A stretch of 64,000 nucleotides of DNA from Gigaspora rosea (Eukaryota; Glomeromycota; Glomeromycetes; Diversisporales; Gigasporaceae): NCBI GenBank assembly GCA_003550325.1, contig QKWP01001162.1, positions 15,974-79,973 of the forward strand. Reading direction: 5' to 3'. Of the stretch, positions 35,791 through 45,635 are shown in pieces (position 1 is the first letter of the stretch; every line of letters begins with the position of its first letter). A program made the translations under genes and the position numbers. The notes under the pieces are model-generated. The model was not told the origin of the DNA. It saw only the letters and a list, made by a program, of their open reading frames with translations, and ran no database searches.

Positions 35791-36420
35791 TCTTTTAAAA
35801 AAGAGGTAACCTATTCTATATTTGATCCGTACAATGCATACATATGGAAATTCGTTGAGGAATTCTTGCCATCAAGCCAGCTTTTATTGTTAATACCGTA
35901 TAAAATATGAATAACTATGCTATTTTTGATGAGGGTTTTTTGCCTGATTTGTGTATTCTTGGCTTTGCTAACTATCAGACAATTCATTCTCTTATAAGAT
36001 CTGATTTTGATTTCCATTGGGGTATAGTCAGAACTTTTATCATCGGGGTCTTGGGAATAACCTTCATTAAACTGATTACTTTTTTTCTTTAAAATGGAAG
36101 CTAAGGGGTTGCTTCAAAATTCAGGAGGTAACCTATACTATATTTGATCCGTACAATGCATGCATATGAGGGATTTTTGCCATCAAGTTGCTGATATCGT
36201 ATAAATATGAATAACTATGCTATTTTTGATGAAAGTTTTATGCCTGATATGCGAAAATACTCTTTTAAAAAAGAAGGTAGCTTATACTATATTTGATCCG
36301 TACAATGCATACATATGGAAATTTGTTGAGGGATTTTTGCCATCAAGTCAGCTTTTATTACTAATACCGTATAAAATATGAATAATTAACTATACTATTT
36401 TTGACGAGGGGTTTTTGCCA
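35791..36420 (+). promoter_or_regulatory. Triplicated promoter segment upstream of MT2
   Basis: Three direct repeats begin near 35,802, 36,124 and 36,273 with GGTAACCTATACTATATTTG, then ATCCGTACAATGCATACAT. Each holds two copies of a motif close to GAGGGNTTTTTGCC: 35,857, 35,931, 36,168, 36,231 (poor), 36,328 and 36,406. The same motif pair precedes MT3 (40,843 and 40,931), and a single copy precedes MT1. Duplicated motif arrays ahead of a metallothionein suggest a metal-response element; this is inference. A 61-codon frame (35,907-36,092) begins inside the first repeat. Confidence 0.55.
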
Positions 36421-36491
36421 GTATGAAATAGCACGATGATACGCAATCAAATTGTTTACAAATGGTTACGTACAAATTGCTGATTTTTAAA

Positions 36492-36499
36492 TATAAATA
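36492..36499 (+). promoter_or_regulatory. MT2 TATA box
   Basis: TATAAATA 119 bp before the MT2 start codon, at the same position and in the same context (TATAAATACA..CCTCTCTCAAAATC) as in MT1, MT3 and MT4. Confidence 0.7.
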
Positions 36500-36610
36500 C
36501 ATCCACCAAGAGTCCTCTCTCAAAATCAAAAAATCAAGAAACATCGCAATAATATTTCACTAAACAAACTATTTTTCAAACTTCATATTTAATCAAACAA
36601 ATTTTCCAAA

Positions 36611-36868
36611 ATGTGCGACGATTGTAAATGCGGATCCACTTGTCAGTGCGCTAATTGCTCTTGCATAAAATCTACCAAACAAAATTTTGTCGATAAACAA
36701 ATTGAAACAGACCCTGGCTGTGGTTCTTGTGGTTCCAGGTAATTATTGCAAAAAGAGTTTGATACAATTATGATTAATTCTCGTACTAATAACCTTGTAC
36801 CTTCCATCTATAGTACCTGCAACTGCGGAGAAAATTGCAGCTGCTCTCAAGGAAGTTGCAAATGTTAA
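36611..36868 (+). CDS. Metallothionein, copy MT2 (60 aa, two exons)
   Basis: Metal-binding protein of the same family as MT1. Exon 1 is 36,611-36,738, a 75-bp intron follows at the same Ser codon, and exon 2 is 36,814-36,868. It has 15 Cys in 60 residues: the N-terminal cluster at 2-18, an extra C-x2-C pair at 37 and 40 produced by a 3-residue longer linker (GCGSCGSS), and the C-terminal cluster at 45-60. The linker TKQNFVDKQIETDP is unchanged. MT2 and MT4 form the long-linker subtype. It has the richest upstream motif array, six sites. The 3' UTR has three CTTTATGATGGC repeats, and AATAAA lies at 37,083. The downstream spacer leads to a broken Sel1-kinase gene. Nothing in the frame suggests decay. 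Confidence 0.92.
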
Positions 36869-37829
36869 TTCTTTTCATAACCGCGCCTTATATTTTGTAT
36901 ATTGTAAATGTCATTTTTCGTTCTCTTATGATAACGTCTTTATGATGGCATCTTTATGATAGTGATCCTTTTTTTTTATTTTCAATGTCAAAAATGTGGA
37001 TATATATCCACTTTATATATATATATTTTTATTTGACTCTCTATGATTAAAGTAAACTTATTGATGTAGTTATTTTTATTTCAATAAATATCATAAATAT
37101 TGACGTTATTGTGAATTTTTATAAAGTTTTTTGCCACATGGAAACTAGTGCTAATATTTTGGTTTCTTTTGTAATAGTAATTATTAAAGAGTTATTAATT
37201 TGAAAAACTGTAAAATTTGAATCATATATCGTGACCAAATTTTCAAAATAACGCCCACACGCGTTATTGTTTACAGCCACTAATTAAAATCTTTATTAGA
37301 TTCAGTGACGTTATATACCGCTTTTTTTTTAATTAGATTGATTGATGTGGGAATCTCAATAAACTACAGCATGAATTTCAATTTATAAACCGTTAATTAG
37401 TACAGTAGTAAAAACATAATACAGTCAGACCTCTCTAAATGCACCCCTCGGGACCATAATAAAAATTTTTAAAAATGTGCATTTAAAGAGGATGTGCGTT
37501 TGAAGAGTTCAAAATCAGGCATCTAGAGAGATTTTTCATATAGCGTGCATTTAGGAGAGTGCATTTAGAGAGGTCTGACTGTAATGTAGATCAAAATGAG
37601 TAAAATAGACAAACCACCGAAAAAATACAAATTTTTGGGGTGCTAGGAGTTAGGGTCAGCTTTAGGGATAGAATTTATAACAACGAGTACAAGTGGGTTT
37701 TAGAGGGTTAAATAAAAATATCAAATTTCTTTTTAATCCGATTTCATTATGATCCGTGACAATAAATTGTTTTTCCAAGTCCAGAAAATCGACAATTTTA
37801 ACAATTTAAAAGATAATAATAAACAAGGA
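36869..37829. repeat. Cassette spacer after MT2
   Basis: Aligns with the spacers after MT1 and MT3. It contains the MITE at 37,422-37,581 that the other copies lack. Confidence 0.65.
37422..37581. mobile_element. 160-bp pogo-like MITE
   Basis: Near-perfect ends CAGTCAGACCTCTCTAAATG and its complement, flanked by TA. The MT1 spacer near 12,085 shows the same flank without it, so the insertion postdates the duplication. Confidence 0.8.
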
Positions 37830-39355
37830 TTATTTTAATGATTTTGTTGAAGAATTATGTGATCTCTATAATGAAGAAAGTCTTAAAAGTACTCCGAAAA
37901 TTTAAAGTGGAATAAGCGAAATCCTAATGAAATTAAATTATCGGTCATTGTTATAGTTTCAGTAAATGGATTGAAAAGGATACAAAGAAGATGTTTGAAT
38001 AGTATGTAGTATGTGAAATCCACAGAAATAGACTTTCTGAAGGAACTGTCTATTAGTTTGTCATTATCGTGGAAATAGGGTCGAGAAGATAAGAAAAAGA
38101 CATTTAAATTCCTTTACAAAATCCCATGAAAACCGGATTTTCTAAAGGTGTATTTCTTATTGGTCAATGATATCTGAAAGGTTCGAAATTGAGAAATGAG
38201 CATAATTAATTTAGCCGAGTGCAAATCATAGTTTTTTATTATTAAGTTTTCGGTTAAATTAATTATTAGTTTGCCTCAAACTCGTGTCCCGAAATAACGC
38301 CCATGGGCGTTATTTCACACAAATACGGTATGTTGAAAAGGATCGAATAAAAGGACTTTGTGAAGGACAATATAATGTAAATCTTTGTTATCGAAATAGA
38401 GGCCGGGTCATATTTTTTAAAATCTGTAGAATGCTTTGATTGAAGAATGTTATCGCTATAGACGTCGAATTGAATTGGATGAAAAGAAAGCATTTCGAAT
38501 GGTACCTGAAATCCGAGGAAAACAAAAATATTCTTGGATAAATATATTTCAAACTGTGGAAAATTCTTATAACAATAATTCGAAAAACCTTAGAAAAATA
38601 TCGACAGTTCTGTCATGGATTCCATACGATAAAATCAGGGTTGTTATTTTACCGTAATTTTTAAAATTTTTTGGTAAATTTACCAGGCAGTTTGGTAAAT
38701 TACTGGTAAATTTACCCTTATTTTAAAATAGAGTTTGTATAATATAAATTTATCTAAAAATTATATCATATATACACACTCAACTTTTAAGTATATTTTT
38801 ACAAAATACATTTTTGATTATTACATAATAAACAAAATTTTTTTGTAACTGTTGAGTATAGATGTCTTGCACCATATATACATACTCAACTTTTAAGTAT
38901 ATTTTTACAAAATACATTTTTGATTATTACATAATAAACCAAATTTTTTATTTTGTTTAATTTCTAGATTAGTATATGACGAATTTTAATTTCAAAGCTG
39001 ACACATTATTAAGAGTAATGCACATTATTTTATGATTAGTAAAAATTTATCAAATGTTAAATATTATTTACCGAATACATGTTACATAAATGCAAAATAA
39101 CTTTGAGATTTGATTGGTCAAATTTAGACTTAATATTTTTTTAATATATGTATATGGGTAAATTTACTAAATTACCTGGTAAATTACCGTAATTTACCAA
39201 TGGTAATTTACCATCTAACAACCCTGGATAAAATACAAAATTAATCGAAAATTAGAGATGAATTTGTAGCTATATATTCAGCCAGATGGAAACCAAATAA
39301 ATCAATTGCACTTAAATTGTTTCATGGATCACGAAATGAACTTTATGTTGATTAA
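37760..39355 (+). pseudogene. Broken Sel1-repeat / protein kinase gene, unit 2
   Basis: Starts with NDFVEELCDLYNEESLK (37,835-37,890). Then LDEKKAFRM near 38,475, a Sel1-like piece, and VLSWIPYDK at 38,608-38,635. After the inserted hAT MITE the kinase N-lobe resumes at 39,235 with DEFVAIYSARWKPNKSIALK and LFHGSRNELY. The IALK lysine corresponds to the ATP-binding VAIK lysine. Several stops and shifts are present. It is the counterpart of the relics at 12,243 and 42,201 and shares with unit 1 the GGGCGTTATTTCG MITE at 38,190-38,332. No C-lobe is seen. Confidence 0.75.
38636..39226. mobile_element. 591-bp hAT MITE inside Sel1-kinase relic
   Basis: Ends CAGGGTTGTTATTTTACCG and the complement of CAGGGTTGTTAGATGG, with perfect 8-bp GATAAAAT copies (38,628-38,635 and 39,227-39,234). 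The uninterrupted counterpart in unit 1 reads TTCGATAAATTACAAA. Inside, an 80-bp segment (TACACACTCAACTTTTAAG..) is directly duplicated at 38,770 and 38,880. TGGTAAATTTACC-type motifs crowd both ends, as in hAT subterminal regions. Confidence 0.9.
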
Positions 39356-39403
39356 GCATATTATATTAAATGCCATTCCTCGGTTCGCACACGTGATGTA
39401 GAT

Positions 39404-40751
39404 TAGAGTTGGGACCCGAAACCTTTTTGGTCAAATCCGAAAGTTTCGGGTTTCGGATTATAGGTATCCGAAACCTTTTCCGAAACTCGAAACCATCTTC
39501 CGAAACCCGAAACCTCTTCCGAAACCCGAAACACAAAACCCTATCCGAAACCCTATCCGAAACCCTACCCGAAACCTACCCGAAACCTACCCGAAACTCT
39601 AAAACTATGCACGAAATCTCAAAACCTAAAATTCTGACCGAAAAATGGAAATATCTAGAATTCAATCAATTTTTTCTTAGTATTTGCTAATATATTCACT
39701 ATTTTATATTACAGCTGTTTTCATAATTTCTGGACCACCTAAAAATTTTTTCGTTTCCCGAAACCTCTTCGATCCCGTTCTAAGAATCACCTACCTTTTC
39801 GGAAACTATTTCGCTGTGCATGTAACTTCGATACGGAGACAGCGAAGTAGTTTCCGAAAAGGTAGGTGATTCTTAGAATGGGATCGAAGAGGTTTCGGGA
39901 AACGAAAAAATTTTTAGGTGGTCCAGAAATTATGAAACAGCTGTAACATCATGTTTTTTTTATCTATTACGGAGCAATTGTTTTTGTTCTTGCATTTGCA
40001 CTTAAGAACATTATACAAACCCGCTTTCAATTCATGAAACATTTGATTGACTTTTTAGCTATGCTCAATAATTTGTATATTTTTGATAATCAAAATCAGA
40101 AGCAAATTTGGAAAATTCATATTTCACAATTTAAGAGAACATTAATGATTAACAAATTCTTTTCGTTCTCATCTTTGATAATCAGAGATTATCATATGAT
40201 CAACCCAATAAAAATCCTATGAAGAAAAATAAAAAATGCCAAAGATTGAGCGAATAGATATGCAAATTTGTATTGGGCCACCGATATTTATGTCTAAAAA
40301 AGCATATATTACTATTGGTTGTTATGGCATTTGTAATTTTATTCATATGGATAATCGCATTTATTTATTTTTTTTAATCGTTTGATGTCTTATGATACTG
40401 GTGTATTAGTCACATTAACAGATCACAGGATAAACAGTAATTCATAATAGCAGATATTGTCTGGATATAGAAGTACTACATATGCTCAGTGAAGTGCAAT
40501 ATGCGAAGTTCTTTTATGCATTTCCACATTTGCTTCACCATATTATAAAATATAAAATATAAGTTATATATTATAAATTTTAAAAATTTTGAATTATAAT
40601 TTTATAGTTTTAGGTTTCGGAGTTTCGGATTATAGTTTCGGGATTTCGGGTTTCGGGGTTTCGGAGATTTTTTAAAAAATCCGAAAGGGTTTCGGATTTA
40701 GACCTACCCGAAACTGGTTTCGGGTAGGTTTCGTTTCGGGTCCCAACTCTG
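39404..40751. mobile_element. 1.35-kb hAT-type non-autonomous element
   Basis: Ends TAGAGTTGGGACCCGAAAC and the complement of CAGAGTTGGGACCCGAAAC, with perfect 8-bp ATGTAGAT copies outside (39,396-39,403 and 40,752-40,759). The unit 1 counterpart (GTGATGTAGAAAAA) lacks it. Both ends hold many CCGAAACC / GGTTTCGG repeats over about 190 bp and 130 bp. The interior is non-coding and contains a nested mariner-type MITE. Confidence 0.9.
39712..39943. mobile_element. 232-bp mariner-type hairpin MITE nested in hAT element
   Basis: Ends CAGCTGTTTTCATAATTTCT and partner, flanked by TA at 39,710 and 39,944. The arms are about 100 bp and almost perfectly complementary. They include GAAACCTCTTCGATCCCG, which also resembles the host element's own subterminal motif. 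Confidence 0.85.
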
Positions 40752-40759
40752 ATGTAGAT

Positions 40760-41032
40760 CACGAAATTCTAGAATTTTCACGCTCCGGACATTATTAATA
40801 TAGCGATAGTAGTACATTACATACATATATCGGAAATTCATTGAGGGATTTTTGCCGTAAAGCCAGCTTTTTATGATTAATACTGTATATAAAAATATGA
40901 ATATACAGAATTCACTTTGCTATTTTTGATGAGGGGTTTTTGCTAGTATGAAATGGCGCAATGATGCACAATCAAATTTTTTTTAATTGTTTACAAGTTA
41001 CGTACAAATTGTTGATTTTTTAAATATAAATA
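40760..41032 (+). promoter_or_regulatory. MT3 promoter with two upstream motifs and TATA box
   Basis: GAGGGATTTTTGCC at 40,843-40,856, GAGGGGTTTTTGCT at 40,931-40,944 and TATAAATA at 41,025-41,032, 129-136 bp before the start codon. The arrangement matches one unit of the MT2 promoter repeats. Confidence 0.6.
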
Positions 41033-41160
41033 CACCTACCAGGAGTCCTCTCTCAAAATCAAAAAAAAAAAAACAAAAAACAACACAATTACTAAAATAT
41101 ATAATTTACTAAACCAACTATTCAAATTTCGTATTCAAGTTTCATATTCAATTTTCCAAA

Positions 41161-41416
41161 ATGTGCGACGACTGTAAATGCGGATCATCTTGCCAGTGCA
41201 ATAATTGCACTTGCGTAAAATCTACCAAACAAAATTTCGTCGACAAGCAAATTGAAACAGACCCTAGCTGTGGTGTTAGGTAATTATTGCAAAAAGTGTT
41301 TGATATTGTTTGATATGATTATTAATGTTTGTATTAATAACCTTGTACTTTCCATCTATAGTACCTGCAATTGCGGAGAAAATTGCAGCTGCTCTCAAGA
41401 GAGTTGCAAATGTTAA
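41161..41416 (+). CDS. Metallothionein, copy MT3 (57 aa, two exons)
   Basis: Exon 1 is 41,161-41,279, an 82-bp intron (GTAATT..TATAG) follows, and exon 2 is 41,362-41,416. It has 14 Cys at the same positions as MT1, from which it differs at six of 57 residues (14, 17, 21, 51, 53, 54), none a Cys. The linker TKQNFVDKQIETDP is unchanged. The short CGVS junction places it with MT1. The promoter has two upstream motifs and a TATA box. The 3' UTR carries three ATGATGGC-type repeats at 41,459-41,512, and AATAAA lies at 41,645. Expected role: cytosolic binding of Cu, Zn or Cd. It lies between the transposon-filled relic of unit 2 and its own broken Sel1-kinase gene. Confidence 0.92.
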
Positions 41417-42200
41417 TTCTTTCATAACCGCGTCTTATATTGTAAACTTTATTTTTCATTCTTTTTATTTTTATGATAGCATCTCTATGATGATGGTGTC
41501 TTTATGATAGCGCTGCTTTTTTTTTTTTTTATAATGTCAAAAAATGTTAAATTTCGGATATATTTTGTTCTATTTTTTTTTTTTATTTGAACGTTCTATG
41601 ATTAAAATAAACTTATTGATGTAATTCCAGAGTTATTTTAGTTCAATAAATATCATAAATATTGACTTTATTGTGAATTCTATAAAGTTTTCTTTCACAT
41701 GGAAACTAGTGCTAAAATTTGACATTTATATCGTGATAGATATATAGCTGGACTAGGTTTTCAAAATATCACAAGTGTTATTTCGCGATAATATAGTAAT
41801 TGAAACTTACTGTTTACAACCATTAATTAAAATTTTTACTAGACTCTGTGATGTTATATACCGCTTTTTTAATTAGATTGATGTGGGAATCTCAATAAAT
41901 TATAGCATTAATTTTGATCAATTACAGTAATTTGAGAGATCAGATCAAAAATGAATTTTTGAGGTGCATTTGTTACATTTACCTTTTATCAAATCAGATA
42001 TGATGATTAAATTAATCCTGATCATGAGGTATTATAATTGGGTTTTAGAGTGTTAAATAGAAACCTCAAATTTCTTTTTAATCCGATTTCGTTATGATCT
42101 GCGACAATTATCGCTAGAGCAGATTTTCGTACTATACTATTACATTTTGATATTATTCAATCCGATCCCTATTGTATTAAGTTATAGATATTTATTATCA
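41417..42200. repeat. Cassette spacer after MT3
   Basis: Aligns with the spacers of units 1 and 2 (TTGGGTTTTAGAGTGTTAAA, CGTTATGATCTGCGACAATT). No gene was found. Confidence 0.65.
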
Positions 42201-42665
42201 AATGTCAAACGAACAATAAATCGTTTTTTAAGTCCAGAAAATTGACAATTTTAACAAGTTAAAAGATAATAAATGAGGATTATTTTAATGATTTTGCTAA
42301 AGAATTATGTGATCTTTATAATAAAGAAGTTTTAAAAGTACTCCGAAAAAATCTTTGTAAATTGGAATAAGCTAAATCCTAATAACATTAAATCATTGCA
42401 TTGTTATAGTTTCGGTAAATGGATTGAAAAGGATACAAAGAAGACGCTCGAATAGTATGTGAAATCCGCAGAAATAGACTTCCTGAAGGAACTGTCAATA
42501 TTAGGTTTTGTTATTATCGTGGAAATGGAGTTGAGAAGATAAAACGAAGACATTTAAATTGCTTATGGAAACCGGATTTTCTAAAGGTGGATTTCTTATT
42601 GGTCAATGCTATCTAGAAGTGGAAAGATGAACACAAAAATCTGCCAACGATGATGATTGTAGTTA
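42201..42665 (+). pseudogene. Truncated Sel1-repeat gene relic, unit 3
   Basis: Begins ATG-TCA-AAC-GAA-CAA then a stop. Downstream it reads DYFNDFAKELCDLYNKEVLK, a GFLKEQ-poor tract, and Sel1-like pieces to about 42,660 (CCAACGATGATGATTG, shared with unit 1 at 13,070). The kinase part is absent, so the 3' half was deleted or replaced. Same family as the relics of units 1 and 2. Confidence 0.65.
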
Positions 42666-44766
42666 TAAGAGAGTTAACAGAAAGAAAAAAAAATATTATA
42701 TGTTTAATATATACGTATTCATAATATATTTATTATATACTAATTTAGATCCTATAATAATAATAATGTTAATATATAATAGATATAACGTAAACATATT
42801 TAGCAAAAACATAGGTTTCTGTAAAGTAAGGTATGATTACTATAACTTATATTTCAGTCAACCCTCCGTAAGTGCACATCCCTTGGAAATATGGCAAAAT
42901 TTGCATTCAGAGAGGGTGTATATTTATAGAGAGCATGATGTTAAAAGTTCTATATGCTCGGGACTGAAGATTAGTGTGCATTTGGAGAGGGTATACATAG
43001 TGCGTGCATTTTATTGAAATTTATGGAGAATTGAATGTATATGGGCTAGATATTAGAAAAAGAGCCCAAATTTACTTTTTTTTTCAAAGAATTTTTTTGA
43101 GCTTGACTATTTTAAATCAATCGAGAACGCTTTTATTTGAGGAATAAATCCTATCGCTATTACATTATAGAACTTTATAGTTCTTGTAAAATAAAAATCA
43201 AATTTCTGCAAAACTTATTTTCATTGTACCTACTCAATATATTATTTTCTAGAGAAGTTTGAGGTAGAAATTAGCTCCAATCTCTTATTTAATACAGTGA
43301 ACTGTTAAATGTTAATAAGCTTATTAATTTTTGTCGAATGGATTTGGAATACTCTATTAGAAAAGAGAGAACAAGAGCATTAAATCAAACTGACATATAC
43401 ACATATTTAGTTAACATGATAGGATATCAGCTAAGCATGAATGGTAAAAAAAAAGATGTATCAACAACCAAGAAAAACTTGTCTGACTCGTCATCTTAGT
43501 CATCATTTAGAAAATCGAATAAACGTATAAAAAAATAAAAATTTACCTAAAAATTCGTAATTTAGAAAAAATAAATTAGATAATTTTTACTCATTCGATT
43601 CGACTTGCCATAACGAACCCAATGGCACAAAAATCATCAAATTTTTTGTTCAATGGATCACAAAGAATTTGATATTGCAGATAATCAACGAAATTATGTT
43701 ACAATCAGGGTTTACACAGACCCAATTTTGACCAGACCAATTTGATTGGTCTGATCCAAGGATCAGCGACCGAGTTGGTCAAAGGACATTACATACATTA
43801 TATATATGTATATGGCATTACCAAATTATTTAGCAAACCTGACCATTTGACCAATTTGAGTAGAAAGTAACCTTAATTTTGGTCAACCAATAGCGTATTG
43901 AGATCATTTTGCTAAATATCAAATAAAAGATTTATCTCATAAGCTACCAACCAGAATCAAATAATTTTGCATCCTTAGATTCGTCTCAGCTAGACGAATT
44001 TAATGGCGCAGAAATCTTTAATTCTGATCGATATATCATGAATAAATATAATCATCGCACTCCTCTATTCAAATAGGTTATACTATTAGGTGTAACATTT
44101 ACATCCGCCATTTTATCTATATTCATCTTATGAAAGGAGATGTGATTATTATTGAATGTAATAAAGGTAAATAATAGAAAACATAAATACCTATTATTCG
44201 GCATGACTGCTACAATATGATATATAGAAATTCCTTTACACTAAATTAATCGAATAACACTAACATAACATGACCTGACCTTTGTGATGAAAATGAAAGA
44301 GCAGATGATTAATTAAAAGAGTCCAATTCAAGATAAATCATTGTTAATTATTTTTGGCTCAGTGAATATTAAGCAAAATATCTCCACATGAATTCTTCAG
44401 CCGGTAATTCCAGCAATTTTGCATTGTTTCATCATAACAAAAAAAACCTTTATAAAAGATCAAATTTTTCTTACCACAATAACTATAACTTCTTGCATCT
44501 ATTAATATAATTTATTTCCTGTTACATATCCTATTTTCAAACCTTATGTCAAAGAAGAAATAGTTGTTAATTTCAATTAACAAATCAAATGCTAAATTAT
44601 GAAGGTAAAAATTTGGCACAATATCGATCAGCTTTTTACAAATGATCACGGAAATTTCTTTTCTCAGAAACTCTAGTTTGATTTATTGTATGGAAGTCAT
44701 CATAAAATGTGCCATTTTCACTTCAATGTTTTTTGCTAAAAAAAAAAACGTACCAGTATTACTGTC

Positions 44767-44797
<31 letters not shown>

Positions 44798-45244
44798 GGT
44801 ATCTGATAAAGATTGAGATGTTACACACATATCAAGTGACTCATTTTGCATTGCAATTTGATTGGTTTTTGTTTAATTGGGCAATATTAGCTGCCAACCC
44901 TGCGTACAAATCGTTAGTTGAAAAATCGAACTTTTCAACTAACCGATTTAAAAATTTTTGAAAATTACGTAACGGATATTGAAAAAAGATTATCAATCTA
45001 AATTCGTGTTAAAAACTAGTTAGATTCGATTTGTGTAGTGCACTGCCAGTTCGGAACCGGAATCACAATTACGACTATCTCAATGCTAATTCTAGCCAAA
45101 ATCGAAATATTTGCTTAGAATCAAAATAATATTTCCGTGTCCCTGCTCCGCATTATCGGTTATCACTTGACCCTAGCTTGTGCAATGATGCATATTGGTT
45201 GCATAATCCAATTTTTGTTTACAAATGATACGGTTGATTTTTAA
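42666..45244. other. Interval between unit 3 and MT4: MITEs and promoter remnants
   Basis: Holds a decayed pogo-like MITE (42,855-43,037, left end CAGTCAACCCTCCGTAAG), a repeat end CAGGGTTTACACAGACCC with several GACCAATTTG copies (43,706-43,890), a relative of the 33.5-kb repeat (43,960-44,080), an A25 run (44,767-44,791) and a stem-loop TTAGTTGAAAA..TTTTCAACTAA (44,907-44,943). The upstream motif of the other MT promoters was not found. No gene was found. Confidence 0.5.
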
Positions 45245-45252
45245 TATAAATA
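45245..45252 (+). promoter_or_regulatory. MT4 TATA box
   Basis: TATAAATA followed by the conserved CACCTACC leader. An A-run of about 24 lies in the 5' leader. The GAGGGNTTTTTGCC motif is missing upstream. Confidence 0.65.
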
Positions 45253-45375
45253 CACCTACCAAGAATCCTCTCTCAAAAAAAAAAAAAAAAAAAAAAAAAA
45301 CTATAATAATAATCACAACACAATTACTAAAATATATAATCTACTAAACATATTCCATCATACAAATTTTCCAAA

Positions 45376-45635
45376 ATGTGCGACGATTGTAAATGCGGAT
45401 CCTCTTGCCAGTGCGCTAATTGCGCTTGCGTAAAAACTACCAAACAAAATTTCGTCGATAAACAAATTGAAACAGATCCAGGCTGTAGTTCCTGTGGTTC
45501 CAGGTAATTATTGCAAAAAAGTGGTTTTATACGATTGTGATTAATTATCGTAATAATAAACCTTATACTTCCGTCTATAGTACTTGCAACTGTGGAGATA
45601 GTTGCAGGGGAATGCAAATGTTAATTCTTTCATAG
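45376..45635 (+). CDS. Metallothionein, copy MT4, altered C-terminus (60 aa)
   Basis: Exon 1 is 45,376-45,503, a 77-bp intron follows, and exon 2 is 45,581-45,635. The N-terminal 50 residues match MT2 closely (GCSSCGSSTCNCGDSC), with all seven N-cluster Cys and the long linker. In exon 2 an 11-bp deletion relative to MT2 removes CTGCTCTCAAG-equivalent bases and shifts the frame. The last ten residues become CRGMQMLILS and three C-terminal Cys are lost, leaving 12. The stop moves 19 bp beyond the old stop, so the total length is still 60. It may be a decaying copy or a single-domain variant. The promoter lacks the upstream motif and the 3' UTR has only one repeat unit, which favours decay. Confidence 0.8.

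Noticed and set aside
35907-36092. 61-codon frame with hydrophobic end in the MT2 promoter repeats
   Set aside because: Its start belongs to the repeated promoter DNA and the other repeat units lack the rest; too little to call a gene.
39409-39690. 93-codon frame with ETLSETLPETYPKP repeats
   Set aside because: It is the translation of the CCGAAACC subterminal repeats of the hAT element at 39,404.
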